This document shows, piece by piece, positions 55,842-64,000 of a stretch of 64,000 nucleotides of DNA (position 1 is the first letter of the stretch; the number at the start of each line of letters is the position of its first letter). Origin of the DNA: Hymenobacter sp. CRA2 (GTDB lineage: Bacteria; Bacteroidota; Bacteroidia; Cytophagales; Hymenobacteraceae). A program made the position numbers and the translations under genes. The DNA lies in contig NZ_MVBC01000004.1 in the NCBI RefSeq assembly GCF_002007105.1, positions 186,001 to 250,000 on the forward strand, given 5' to 3'. Below the pieces are notes generated by a model. That model was not told the origin of the DNA. It worked only from the letters and a program-made list of their open reading frames with translations, and did no database searches.

Positions 55842-56990
55842 TCAGTTGGCGCGGTACGCTTCCAGCGCCGGCACTCCGGCGTTGTTGAAGTCAAACAGGG
55901 CCTGGTTTTCGGCCGAAGAGCCGTTGGCGGCCGTGGGTCCGCGGAATGCCACCCAATCCGGTGCCCAGTAGCAGAATCCGATGCCGTGGCCGCCGGGCAA
56001 ATCTGCAATCAGCTGGCGCAGGGCCAGCAAATAGGCGCGCTGCCCGGCTGGCGTGGCCTCATACTCCGGGATAATCTGGCTGGCCAGCCCGACGGTATTG
56101 TTAGTGTAGTCGTTCCAGCCCAGCGTGAAGGGGTAGGCCGTTTCCACCACCAGCAGATCTTTGTTGAAGCGGTTGACCAAGGCGGTGAGCTGCTGGGCAA
56201 GGGTAGGCAGGTTGCGGCCGTGAAACTGCGGGTAGTACGAAAGAGCTTGCACGTCGTAGGGAACGTTTTGCTGCGCCATCTGCCCGAAGAAATAATCCGC
56301 CCCGGTGGGCCCGGCGAAGTGCAGCACCGTGCGAATCCGGTGCGCAGGGTCGGAATCGGTGACGGCCTGCAGGCCCTTGCGCAGCAGCGCAGCCAGCGCC
56401 GGGTAGTCGGCCGGAGATTGGATGCGGCCCTGCGGCCAGAGCATGCCACCGTTGATTTCGTTGCCCACCTGCACCAGATCGGGCGTGGCCTGCTGGGCCG
56501 CCAGCACCCGCAGCACGCGGCGCGTGTAGTTGTACACGCTGTCCTGCAGTGTGGCGGCGGGCAGGCCCTGCCAGGCGCGGGGCGTGGCCTGCTGCCCAGG
56601 GTCGGCCCAGGTATCGGAGTAATGAATATCCAGGAGCAAGGTCAGCCCGGCCTGCTTCACGCGGCGGGCGTAGGCGGCTACTTCAGCCAGGTGGCTGTGC
56701 CCGCCAGTCGGCGTGTGCCAGAGCCGCAGGCGCACCAGGTTCATGCCCCGCTGCTTCATCAGCGCCAGCGGGGTTTCCGTGCGGCCCTGGTCGGTAAAGC
56801 GCGTGCCCGCCGCCTCGATTTCGGGCGAAAACGACAGATCGGCGCCCCGGTAAAACGAAGGAGTGGCCGTGGGCGGATCAGGATCCGGCTGCGGGTCGCT
56901 GGAAGAGTGGTGGCAGCTGCTCAGGGCGGCCGATGCCCCAAAGGCCAGGGCCAGTAATCCGGTGCGGTAGAGGTAATTCACGAGCCGCAT
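55842..56990 (-). CDS. GH53 arabinogalactan endo-beta-1,4-galactanase, lipoprotein
   Basis: 382 residues. Lipoprotein signal MRLVNYLYRTGLLALAFGAS with lipobox LSSC (Cys26), then a linker SSSDPQPDPDPPTATP and the GH53 TIM barrel. Motifs: YRGADLSFSPEIEAAG, NLVRLRLWHTP, LLLDIHYSDTWADPGQQ, acid/base Glu in VGNEINGGMLWPQG, nucleophile Glu in VVETAYPFTLGW, and GIGFCYWAPDWVA. The enzyme cuts beta-1,4-galactan. The lipid anchor places it at the cell surface or periplasm. The GH2 gene follows on the same strand across a terminator. Confidence 0.94.
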   Translation of the reverse strand: MRLVNYLYRTGLLALAFGASAALSSCHHSSSDPQPDPDPPTATPSFYRGADLSFSPEIEAAGTRFTDQGRTETPLALMKQRGMNLVRLRLWHTPTGGHSHLAEVAAYARRVKQAGLTLLLDIHYSDTWADPGQQATPRAWQGLPAATLQDSVYNYTRRVLRVLAAQQATPDLVQVGNEINGGMLWPQGRIQSPADYPALAALLRKGLQAVTDSDPAHRIRTVLHFAGPTGADYFFGQMAQQNVPYDVQALSYYPQFHGRNLPTLAQQLTALVNRFNKDLLVVETAYPFTLGWNDYTNNTVGLASQIIPEYEATPAGQRAYLLALRQLIADLPGGHGIGFCYWAPDWVAFRGPTAANGSSAENQALFDFNNAGVPALEAYRAN

Positions 56991-57061
56991 GAATGAAAAT
57001 GAATGAGTAAACGGGAGGGAGCGGGCAGAAATGGGCTACGAAGATAGCGCCGGGGCAAACG

Positions 57062-57092
57062 AAAAGCTCCGGCTGCCCAGCAGCCGGAGCTT
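57062..57092 (-). terminator. Terminator downstream of the gene at 57114
   Basis: AAGCTCCGGCTG (57064-57075) and CAGCCGGAGCTT (57081-57092) pair perfectly, followed by TTC on the minus strand. 22 bp past the stop. Confidence 0.7.
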
Positions 57093-57113
57093 CCGCGCCG
57101 ATAAGCAGTCGTA

Positions 57114-58388
57114 TCAGGTCTTCTGCTTTTTCTTCTTGGCGGCCGGGAAGAGGATGTTGTTCAGGATCAGGCGGTAACCCGGGGAACTGGGGTGCAGCGA
57201 CAAATCGGTGGGCTCTTCCTCCACCAAGTGCTGGTAGTCTTCCGGGTCGTGGCCGCCGTAGAACGTCCAGGTGCCCTTGCCCAGGTCGCCGTGCATGTAG
57301 CGCACTTCGCCCGAGCCCTTGTTGTCGCCGAGCACCAGCACGTCGGACTTGATCAGGTTCTTGCGGAAGGCCGTGGTCTGCCCCATAAAGCCCTTGATGA
57401 CCTTCTCGTGGCTCTGGGTGAGCATGGTGGGCACCGGGTCATTTTTGGCCGAGAAGGTGAAGAGCTGGAAGTAGTCGTTGTCTTCGCCCACGCCCCGCTC
57501 GTAGGGCTGCATGTCGATGTTGCTGTACTCGTATTGGTACGGGTCGCGCACGATCTGGAAGTCCTTGAAGGCCAGCGTGCGGTTGTAATTGAGCTTCTGC
57601 TGGGCCTGCGGGTCGGCCGGGTCGCCGTCGTACATGCTCTCCACCATGTCCACCCCGAGGCCGGCCAAGGCAATGTCGTAAGTATCAGTGGCCGAGCACA
57701 TGGCGAAGAGGAACCCGCCGCCGGCCACAAACTCCTGCATTTTGGTGACCACCGACGCCTTCATCTGCGACACCTTCGGGAAGTTATGGCGCCGGGCGGC
57801 GGCTTCGGCGTCGCGCTGCTGCTGCTGGTACCAGGGGCGGTTGCGGTAGGAGGCGAAGAACTTGCCGTACTGCCCGGTGAAGTCCTCGTGGTGTAGGTGC
57901 AGCCAGTCGTACTTGGTGAGCTTGCCGTCGAGCACTTCGTCGTCGTAAATCTCGGTGTAGGGAATCTGGGCGTAGGTCAGCACCATGGTCACCGCGTCGT
58001 CCCAGGGCTGCTTGCCTTTGGGTGTGTACACGGCAATCTTAGGCGCCTTTTCCAGTTTCATCACGTCCATGTTGGCGTTGGGGTCAGCTATCTGGCTCAG
58101 GATGCCGCTGTACTGCGCGTCGCTGACGACCTGGTAGCTTACCCCGCGGATAGCCAGCTCCTGCTCCATGCCCTGCATGGCCGGGCAGGCGAAGGCGCCG
58201 CCGCGGTAGTTCAGCAGCCAGTCCACCTCTACGTCCTTGGTCAGCAGCCAGTAGGCTGCGCCGTAAGCCTTCAGGTGCTCTTTCTGGGCCTCATCCATGG
58301 GAATGAGGATTTCGCTGGCGCGCACCGCCGCCGGGAGCAAGGCGGCCAGCAGCAGCAGCGCGGAGGCGAGCAAACGTTTATAAAGCAT
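57114..58388 (-). CDS. Exported Bacteroidota protein often annotated 'asparagine synthetase B'
   Basis: 424 residues. ATG 58388 starts a signal peptide (MLYKRLLASALLLLAALLPA). The mature part begins EILIPMDEAQKEHLKAYGAA, then VDWLLNYRGGAF, IAVYTPKGKQPWDDAVTMVL, LHLHHEDFTGQYGKFF, a Gln/Ala helix, GGGFLFAMCSATDTYDIALA and WTFYGGHDPEDYQHLVEEEP, and ends with a Lys-rich tail. I see none of the asparagine-synthetase motifs (no N-terminal Cys, no SGGLDSS). The Gly-rich FAMCSATDT segment suggests a class-I glutamine-amidotransferase-like fold. Function unknown. Confidence 0.8.
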   Translation of the reverse strand: MLYKRLLASALLLLAALLPAAVRASEILIPMDEAQKEHLKAYGAAYWLLTKDVEVDWLLNYRGGAFACPAMQGMEQELAIRGVSYQVVSDAQYSGILSQIADPNANMDVMKLEKAPKIAVYTPKGKQPWDDAVTMVLTYAQIPYTEIYDDEVLDGKLTKYDWLHLHHEDFTGQYGKFFASYRNRPWYQQQQRDAEAAARRHNFPKVSQMKASVVTKMQEFVAGGGFLFAMCSATDTYDIALAGLGVDMVESMYDGDPADPQAQQKLNYNRTLAFKDFQIVRDPYQYEYSNIDMQPYERGVGEDNDYFQLFTFSAKNDPVPTMLTQSHEKVIKGFMGQTTAFRKNLIKSDVLVLGDNKGSGEVRYMHGDLGKGTWTFYGGHDPEDYQHLVEEEPTDLSLHPSSPGYRLILNNILFPAAKKKKQKT

Positions 58389-58670
58389 GTCAGTCACAAG
58401 GCAAAAGAGCGGAACGGGCACCGGTACGTTGCATCAGAACGGCGGGCGGCGCCGGTGCGTTCCGCGGCGCGGCCATCGACGGCCGAGCTGGTCGGGCCTT
58501 CGTCTCTGTTGAAGTCCCACGCGGCCTGATGGGGCATGGGCCAGCTAAACAAATGTAGCGAAACCCCTACAGGTTTACCCGAAAGCTTATACCTTCGGCA
58601 GGCCGATGGTGGCGCGGCCCCGCCGGGCGCGGGCCGATTGGATTTATAGACTTTTTTTGTCTGGGTGGGC

Positions 58671-59921
58671 ATGAATTTGCTGGAAAATATTCGCGAAGCC
58701 TTCCGTTCCATTCAAAGCAACCTGCTGCGCACCGTCCTGACGGCGCTTATTGTGAGCATCGGCATTATGTCACTGGTGGGCATCCTCACCGCCATCGACG
58801 CCATGAAGGCCTCGCTGAACGCGACCTTCGCCAGCCTCGGCGCCAACTCCTTCGACATTCAGGCCAAGGGCTACAACAACCGCTTCCGCCGTGGCGGGGT
58901 GCGCGGCAAGGTGTACCCCGCCATCAGTTACCTGCAGGCTACCCAGTACAAGCAGCAACTCGGCGACGAGGGCCGCGTGGGCCTCTCGGCGTTTATTGCC
59001 GGGGCCGCCAAGGTGAAGGCCGGCAGCAAGGAAACCAACCCCAACACCCAAGTGGTGGCCGGCGACGAAAACTACCTGCTCAACCAGAGCTACAACTTGG
59101 CTGCTGGCCGGGCGTTTTCGCAGCTGGAGCTGGACAACGGCGCCAGCGTGGCCATCATCGGGGCCGAAGTCCGCGAGAAGCTGTTTGGCCCCGTGCCCGA
59201 TGCGGCCGTGCTCGGTAAGTATGTGTACCTGCTTGGCCGCCGCTTTCTGGTGGTGGGTACGCTGGAGCGTAGCGGCTCCGGCATGGGCGGGGGCGGCGGA
59301 GCCGACCGCCTCGTGCTGATGCCCCTGGCTACCGGCAATCAGATGCCCCGTCAGCAGGCCCTGACCTACGACATCAAGACCGCCGTGCTGCGGCCTGAGA
59401 ATCTGCCCTTCGCCATGGACCAGGCCCGTGGCCTGATGCGCGCTGTGCGCCACGACCGGCTTGGGCAGGAAGACAGTTTTGAAATGGAAAGCAGCGACTC
59501 GCTGGCCGGCAAGCTCGACTCCCTGTCGGGTACCATGAAGGTGGGCGGCTTCCTCGTAGGCTTCATCACCCTGCTCGGGGCCAGCATTGCCCTCATGAAC
59601 ATCATGATGGTATCGGTGACGGAGCGCACCCGCGAAATTGGCATCCGCAAAGCCTTAGGGGCTACGTCGCGGCAAATTCGGCTGCAGTTTCTCATCGAAG
59701 CCATTGTCATCTGCGTGCTAGGCGGCGCCCTGGGCATCGTGTTGGGCGTGAGCATGGGCAATGCCGTGTCGCTGCTAGTGGGCGAAGGGACCTTCCTGGT
59801 GCCCTGGCTGTGGATGATGCTGGGCCTGCTGATCTGCGTGTCGGTAGGATTGGGCTCGGGGTACTACCCGGCTAGCAAGGCGGCCAAGCTAGACCCCATC
59901 GAGTCGTTGCGCTACGAGTAA
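58671..59921 (+). CDS. ABC transporter permease (MacB/FtsX type)
   Basis: 416 residues. One N-terminal transmembrane helix ([21 protein letters not shown]), a periplasmic MacB_PCD domain (residues ~50-260), then the FtsX domain with three helices ([60 protein letters not shown]). [24 protein letters not shown] and [13 protein letters not shown] are family hallmarks. MacB-type permeases extrude peptides, lipids or antibiotics, or handle lipoproteins, by mechanotransmission. No ATPase or adaptor gene is adjacent. ATG 58671 preferred over the GTG two codons earlier. Confidence 0.92.
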   Translation: MNLLENIREAFRSIQSNLLRTVLTALIVSIGIMSLVGILTAIDAMKASLNATFASLGANSFDIQAKGYNNRFRRGGVRGKVYPAISYLQATQYKQQLGDEGRVGLSAFIAGAAKVKAGSKETNPNTQVVAGDENYLLNQSYNLAAGRAFSQLELDNGASVAIIGAEVREKLFGPVPDAAVLGKYVYLLGRRFLVVGTLERSGSGMGGGGGADRLVLMPLATGNQMPRQQALTYDIKTAVLRPENLPFAMDQARGLMRAVRHDRLGQEDSFEMESSDSLAGKLDSLSGTMKVGGFLVGFITLLGASIALMNIMMVSVTERTREIGIRKALGATSRQIRLQFLIEAIVICVLGGALGIVLGVSMGNAVSLLVGEGTFLVPWLWMMLGLLICVSVGLGSGYYPASKAAKLDPIESLRYE

Positions 59922-60859
59922 AAGCCGCGGAAGCTGCCTGCCGCCATGAAACGGCCGAGGCTGGTGCTGACGCCTGCTGCCGTGGGGTTCCGTTTTGCCC
60001 GGCAAGGGCCATGCGTTTTCAAGTGCCACAGATGAAGCTTACGGGCGCGGTTGTAACCGGAATCTTAACCGGCAACTGCTCACCCGCAGGGCTTTTCTGA
60101 AGGTATGCCGGGCGTGTGGAGCCCCGCAGGGGCTATGCCTTCTTCCGGTTCATCTTCGGTCGCCGGCACTGCAATCCGATCAACGAACAGACGTAAGTAG
60201 GGGCGGGACTGTTCGCGGAATCGTTGGATGTTACGGCGTATTCAAGCGTGCATCGTCGATGCAAAAGGTCGGCCGGCAGCGTCAACCGGAGCAGGTGGCG
60301 TAGGGGAATTGATGCTACGGCAAAAAACTGCGTATTGGCAGCCGGAGCAGGCTCTATCGGCTGCGAATATGCCGTGCTGCTGAATCAAGGCTTGCTGCTG
60401 TCGGAGGAGCTTATGGCCTATTTCTGCGGGCTAAACTAGCTGCATATTTATTTCCTGAAGTTCGATCTGCGTGAAACAGGGCTCTGGCTGATCTGCAGTC
60501 ATATCCTCCTGCACAAGCTGTCGTGAGTTGACACCTGTGGAGGGCCTATCACTGGACTTTGAAACCATCGATTAGATAGCCTTGCTATACAGCATCAATT
60601 GCCTTGGCACATGAGGCCTACCCGAGGCTGAACCGGTGGATATACTTGCGGGGTAGGTAGGAGGTGAACTTATAATAGTTTGAACTGACGCCGCAAGCAT
60701 TTTCGCTTTAGTAGCAAGCGTCGCAGAGCCTTGAATCCGTATCTGATACACCTTTCGTGCACGATTCGGATAGCTGGCATAAAGGCTGTTGTTGCAGCCA
60801 CTAGCACTAGCAAATCGGCTCAGAAAATGCTGATAAGTGGTTGTAACAAATTTTTATAT
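59922..60859. other. Gene-free stretch of lower GC
   Basis: About 940 bp between the ABC permease and the HTH gene. Only short open frames (up to about 100 codons at 59995 and 60224) with unconvincing, low-conservation-looking composition are present. The GC content falls toward the 3' end. No RNA gene, repeat or terminator is recognised. Decayed genes or a foreign insertion are possible. Confidence 0.5.
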
Positions 60860-60867
60860 TACATTTG
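60860..60867 (+). promoter_or_regulatory. -7 box of the HTH gene
   Basis: TACATTTG matches TAnnTTTG, 18 bp before the ATG at 60886. A TTG at 60841-60843 lies 16 bp upstream, slightly short for a -33 box. Confidence 0.55.
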
Positions 60868-60885
60868 GGCAAATTTTATTTGAAG

Positions 60886-61488
60886 ATGGCAGTTCAGCAA
60901 ACGGTAGGACAGCGGTTTACCCAACTGATTCAGGCACTAGGCATGTCTAAAAATGCCTTTGCACTTTCTTTGGACAAAACAGCAACTGTTATCCAGCATA
61001 TAGTCGAAGAAAGGAATAAGCCCGGGTTTGATCTTTTGTGTAAAGTATTTGAAGTATATCCAAATGTATCTAAAGACTGGTTGTTGCAGGGGAATGGATC
61101 AATGTTTCCATATGGACAAGTGCCTGTTGAGCCTGAAACAGCTCAGAGTACTCAAGTTACACCACTGCAAAAAGGTGATGACCCAGTTACCGTAGCTACT
61201 GAGCCAGTGGCTCCAACCGAGCGTACCAGTGCTGTCGCAGCCGAACCCGCCTCTACATCGGTGCCTGATGCAGTCGTCCCACCTGTTGCTGTAGCGCCTC
61301 CTGTATTGCAGGCTCCCGTTTCAGTGGCCCCGGCACCTGCGCCTGCCCCAGCCCCTGGCTGGGAAGCTGCCCTGTATGCTCAGCAGCTACAGCACCAGTT
61401 GGCGCTGGCAGATATGCGCAATCAGCACCTACTGGAACAGCAAAAGATGCTGCAGCAAATGGTAGAGCTGCTACGCCAAACCAAATAG
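60886..61488 (+). CDS. XRE-like HTH protein with Pro/Ala-rich linker and C-terminal coiled coil
   Basis: 200 residues. The N-terminal ~70 residues form a phage-repressor-like HTH (GQRFTQLIQALGMSKNAFAL, IVEERNKPGFDLLCKVFEVY, then PNVSKDWLLQGNGSMF). A disordered Val/Ala/Pro/Thr-rich linker (residues ~75-155) leads to a Gln/Leu coiled coil (YAQQLQHQLALADMRNQHLL). Bacteroidota HTH proteins of this type are common and often prophage- or element-derived. Codons in the first 70 residues are clearly AT-richer than neighbouring genes. ATG 60886 is used because the open frame upstream (60865) starts inside the promoter. Role unknown. Confidence 0.8.
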   Translation: MAVQQTVGQRFTQLIQALGMSKNAFALSLDKTATVIQHIVEERNKPGFDLLCKVFEVYPNVSKDWLLQGNGSMFPYGQVPVEPETAQSTQVTPLQKGDDPVTVATEPVAPTERTSAVAAEPASTSVPDAVVPPVAVAPPVLQAPVSVAPAPAPAPAPGWEAALYAQQLQHQLALADMRNQHLLEQQKMLQQMVELLRQTK

Positions 61489-61493
61489 AGCAA

Positions 61494-61550
61494 CGCCCCA
61501 ACGCCAAGGGCCCGTCAGCACAGCGCTGGCGGGCCCTTGGCGTTGGGGCG
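61494..61550. repeat. Long hairpin with 26-bp arms between convergent genes
   Basis: The left arm 61494-61519 (starts CGCCCCAACGCCAAGGGCCC) pairs with 61525-61550 with one G:T position; the loop is 5 nt. It begins 6 bp past the HTH stop and ends 14 bp before the mtaB stop. There is no T-run, as in the hairpin at 27763-27813. Probably ends or stabilises both transcripts. Confidence 0.75.
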
Positions 61551-61563
61551 CGGCGAATGTTGC

Positions 61564-62913
61564 CTAATGCGTTAGTACCTCGAGGCCCAATTCTTCAGCT
61601 TCCATCAGGCCAGCAGGGTTGACGGCCATCAGGCGCAGTTTCTTCAGCTCACCCACCAGCAGCGGATCGTACTTAGCCGCCACACGAATGTAGTTCGGCG
61701 TGAAGCCTTCCATGCGGCCGTCGGGACCGAGGTCGTCTTCGAACAGCACTTCGGTTTCGAGGCCCACGTGTTGCTCGTAGAAAAAACGCTTTTTCTTTTC
61801 CGACAGGCTGCGCAGCTGCGTCGTCCGCTCGTGGCGCACGCGGTCCTGCACCCGCCCGGGCAGAGTCGGGGCTAGCGTGTTGTCGCGCTCGGAGTAAGGG
61901 AAGACGTGCAGATAGGAGATGGGCAGCTCGTTCAGAAACTGGTATGTGTCGAGAAAGTCAGCTTCCGTTTCGCCGGGAAATCCCACGATAACGTCGACTC
62001 CGATGCAAGCGTGGGGCATAACTTCTTTGATCAGCGCTACGCGCTCCTGGTACAGCTCGCGGCGGTAGCGGCGGCGCATCAGGCCTAGGATCTTGTTGGA
62101 GCCCGACTGCAGCGGGATGTGAAAGTGCGGCATGAAGCGTTGCGACTGCGCAACTGTCCGGATAATATCGTCGGTGAGCAGGTTCGGCTCGCAGCTGCTG
62201 ATGCGAAAGCGCTGAATGCCTTCGGCTTCATCCAGTGACTTTACCAAATCGGTAAACGTTTCTACGCGCTTCCGCTCCGGGCCTTGCAGGCCGAAGTCAC
62301 CCAGGTTTACGCCCGTCAGCACGATTTCCTTAACGCCGGTACTGGCCAAACGCTGCACGCGCTCGACTACGCTTTGCACCGAGCCGGAGCGGCTGTGGCC
62401 GCGGGCCAGCGGGATGGTGCAAAAGGAGCAGGAGTAGTCGCAGCCGTCCTGTACCTTGAGAAAAGTGCGCGTCCGGTCGCCGAAGCTGTGGGCGGCGTGA
62501 AACTCGGTGGCCTCGGAAATAGGCGAGGCAAATACCTGCCCAGGCTGCCCGGCGAGGGGTTTGCGGAAAGCGGTTTCGTCGAGAATTTCGGCGAGGCGGA
62601 ATTTCTCGGCGGCCCCCAGCACGGCGTGCACGCCGGGAATTTCCGCAATTTCCTGCGGCTTCAGCTGCGCGTAGCAGCCTACGATGGTGACGTAGGCTTC
62701 GGGGTTGTGCTTAAGGGCTTGCTGCACCACCTTCCGGCATTTGCGGTCGGCGTGGTCGGTGACGGAGCAAGTGTTGATGACGTAAACGTCGGCGCCTTGC
62801 TCGAAGGCTACTTTCTCGAAGCCGCGTTCCTCGAATTGTCGGCCCAGGGCCGAGGTTTCGGAGAAATTGAGCTTGCAGCCCAGCGTGTAAAAGGCAACGG
62901 TGCGCGTGTTCAT
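61564..62913 (-). CDS. mtaB: tRNA t6A37 methylthiotransferase MtaB
   Basis: 449 residues, related to MiaB but of the MtaB group. It methylthiolates t6A37 of tRNAs. Cluster ligands YTLGCKLNFSETS, VINTCSVTDHADRKC and GCYAQLKP; radical-SAM motif CDYSCSFCTIPLARG; a C-terminal TRAM-like domain (ENDFLGP-like LFEDDLGPDGRMEGFTPNYI). The TATCTTTG box at 62932-62939 is the likely promoter. It is the third position-37 modification enzyme in the window. Confidence 0.95.
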   Translation of the reverse strand: MNTRTVAFYTLGCKLNFSETSALGRQFEERGFEKVAFEQGADVYVINTCSVTDHADRKCRKVVQQALKHNPEAYVTIVGCYAQLKPQEIAEIPGVHAVLGAAEKFRLAEILDETAFRKPLAGQPGQVFASPISEATEFHAAHSFGDRTRTFLKVQDGCDYSCSFCTIPLARGHSRSGSVQSVVERVQRLASTGVKEIVLTGVNLGDFGLQGPERKRVETFTDLVKSLDEAEGIQRFRISSCEPNLLTDDIIRTVAQSQRFMPHFHIPLQSGSNKILGLMRRRYRRELYQERVALIKEVMPHACIGVDVIVGFPGETEADFLDTYQFLNELPISYLHVFPYSERDNTLAPTLPGRVQDRVRHERTTQLRSLSEKKKRFFYEQHVGLETEVLFEDDLGPDGRMEGFTPNYIRVAAKYDPLLVGELKKLRLMAVNPAGLMEAEELGLEVLTH

Positions 62914-62931
62914 AGGATCGGCAAAGATACA

Positions 62932-62939
62932 ACACCGGG
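62932..62939 (-). promoter_or_regulatory. -7 box of mtaB
   Basis: TATCTTTG on the minus strand matches TAnnTTTG, 19 bp before the start. Two direct CCAATAAG words (62953-62960 and 62971-62978, 18 bp apart) lie just upstream. Confidence 0.5.
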
Positions 62940-63055
62940 CGGGCAGGTGGTTCCAATAAGGAGAGTAGAACCAATAAGCGGCCGCCCGGTTCAGCCACTG
63001 CGTCCGCTCAATGCAGCCTCACCTGCTAACTTTCGCCGCCTCACGTTACTGCCCG

Positions 63056-63928
63056 ATGTCCCTGCGCACGCCACTGCCTGCCGTTACCGCCCGCGCTGCG
63101 GATGCGGACGGCCTACCCATCTTCCACGCCCTGCCCGCTGGCGGGCTCGACCAAATCGACCCTTTTCTGTTGCTCGACCACATCGGGCCCGTCGTGCTGG
63201 AGCCATACAACGCCGGGCTGCCCTTCGGGCCGCACCCGCACCGAGGCTTTGCCACCGTTACCATTGTGCTGGCCGGCGCGGTGCTGCACCACGACAGCCG
63301 CGGCAACCGGCAGGTAGTAGGAGCAGGCGGCGTGCAGTGGATGACGGCCGCCCGTGGAATTATTCACGCCGAAAACCTACCGCGCGAGTTGCGCGAAACC
63401 GGCGGCGAGCTGGAGCTGCTGCAACTGTGGCTCAACCTGCCCGCCCGGCTGAAGATGGAGCAGCCCGCTTACCAGGGGCTGCCGGCCGACGTATTGCCCC
63501 GGCTAACCTCCGCCGGGGGCCGCGCGGAACTCACCGTCATTGCCGGGCAGTGGCCCGGGGCGGCGGGCCCCGCCCGGCCGCTAAGCCCGGTGCGGTTGGG
63601 AGTATTACGCCTACAGGTCGCCGGCGAGTACCGCTGGACCGTAGAGGCTGCGCACCATACTTTACTATATGTGCTGCGTGGCGAGGTCACCGTCAACGGC
63701 CACGCGGCGAGTGGCCGCACGCTGGTGCCGCTGGCCACCGATGGTACCGACGTAGTCATTGCCGCGGCTACCGATGCGCTGCTACTGCTGGGCGCGGCCG
63801 CACCGTTGGCTGAGCCCGTGGCACGCCAGGGACCCTTCGTGATGAACACCACAACCCAGCTCATGGAAGCCGTGCGGGACTATCAGATGGGCCGGATGGG
63901 TATGCTGCTCGAAAGCGAAACACGCTAA
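63056..63928 (+). CDS. Pirin family protein
   Basis: 290 residues, bicupin. Metal ligands in the N-terminal cupin: GPHPHRGFATVTIVLAG (HxH) and HAENLPRELRETGGELELLQLW. C-terminal cupin: HHTLLYVLRGEVTV and LLLLGAAAPLAEPVARQGPF. VQWMTAARGIIHAE is typical. Pirins act as quercetinase-like dioxygenases or redox sensors; no specific partner gene is adjacent. ATG 63056 is preferred to the one at 63011, which would precede a likely -7 box (TAACTTTC near 63027). Confidence 0.92.
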   Translation: MSLRTPLPAVTARAADADGLPIFHALPAGGLDQIDPFLLLDHIGPVVLEPYNAGLPFGPHPHRGFATVTIVLAGAVLHHDSRGNRQVVGAGGVQWMTAARGIIHAENLPRELRETGGELELLQLWLNLPARLKMEQPAYQGLPADVLPRLTSAGGRAELTVIAGQWPGAAGPARPLSPVRLGVLRLQVAGEYRWTVEAAHHTLLYVLRGEVTVNGHAASGRTLVPLATDGTDVVIAAATDALLLLGAAAPLAEPVARQGPFVMNTTTQLMEAVRDYQMGRMGMLLESETR

Positions 63929-64000
63929 CCGGCCGGCGGAACCGGTAGGGCCGCGGCCAGGCGCTGGTGCAGCAAGCCAGTTAGCCCAGGCAGGTCCAGC
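63925..64000 (-). CDS. C-terminal tail of an unidentified minus-strand gene (partial)
   Basis: In the frame ending at the TAG on the complement of 63925-63927, the last 24 codons read LDLPGLTGLLHQRLAAALPV followed by PPAG. This is the only plausible coding frame at the right edge, and it overlaps the pirin stop by 4 bp. Too short to assign. Confidence 0.3.
   Translation of the reverse strand, partial: LDLPGLTGLLHQRLAAALPVPPAG

Noticed and set aside
59995-60439. Two short open frames in the gene-free stretch
   Set aside because: Unlike neighbouring genes in composition, no signal peptide or motif, overlapping each other, no promoter or conserved start.

Overview
The window is a GC-rich chromosomal segment from a Bacteroidota bacterium, most likely Hymenobacter or a close relative (Hymenobacteraceae, Cytophagales). 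Four things point there. A SusC-type plug and carboxypeptidase-regulatory module sits inside a larger protein. There is a Porin_10-type outer-membrane protein. The gene order miaB / sigma54 activator / lptE / TPR protein / secG / groES-groEL is typical of the phylum. Promoters follow the Bacteroidota pattern (-33 TTTG, -7 TAnnTTTG) with little Shine-Dalgarno signal. Most of the content is core chromosome; I see no insertion sequence, integrase, CRISPR array or rRNA operon.

Layout. 1-4.6 kb (minus): metal-dependent cyclase/hydrolase, GH63-like glucosidase, SDR. 4.9-8.4 kb (plus): a compact four-gene cassette (TIGR01777 epimerase, GbsR/MarR-type regulator, membrane-SRPBCC fusion, UbiE-like methyltransferase) behind a perfect 42-bp palindrome that overlaps its promoter. 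8.5-9.1 kb: the 3' ends of two broken divergent genes joined head to head. 9.15-15.9 kb: a small basic secreted protein and a 2022-residue alpha-2-macroglobulin-like protein carrying an internal SusC-type plug. 16-20.1 kb: ADP-ribosylglycohydrolase, accA, and two identical tRNA-Asp genes flanking an FKBP isomerase. 20.2-24.8 kb: a second small THRPNY secreted protein, an MBL hydrolase / patatin / acyltransferase run, and an Ada/Ogt fusion. 24.8-30.6 kb: DUF4159 protein, rsmE, a diadenylate-cyclase-like protein, S1/P1 nuclease, SDR, small membrane protein. 30.8-34.9 kb: pckA with a LacI-type operator, POT peptide transporter, small membrane protein.

35.0-42.6 kb (minus): groEL, groES, secG, TPR protein, lptE, sigma54 activator, miaB. 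42.8-48.4 kb (minus): pabB-like, secreted TPR protein, zinc-ribbon coiled coil plus Nif3-like protein, SMUG2-like glycosylase. 48.5-53.9 kb (plus): lpxK, porin, miaE, two secreted unknowns. 53.9-58.4 kb (minus): GH2, GH53 lipoprotein, secreted family often called 'asparagine synthetase B'. 58.7-64 kb: ABC permease, a 960-bp gene-free stretch of lower GC, an HTH protein, mtaB, pirin, and the tail of a further minus-strand frame.

Themes. Envelope biogenesis is prominent (lptE, lpxK, secG, porin, accA, acyltransferase, patatin). So is tRNA position-37 modification (miaB, miaE, mtaB). Polysaccharide use is represented by GH63, GH2 and GH53. The most unusual items are the palindrome-controlled cassette, the A2M/plug chimera, the paired THRPNY peptides, the sensor-linked diadenylate cyclase and the double-truncation scar. 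All family assignments come from reading translated sequence; no database search was run.
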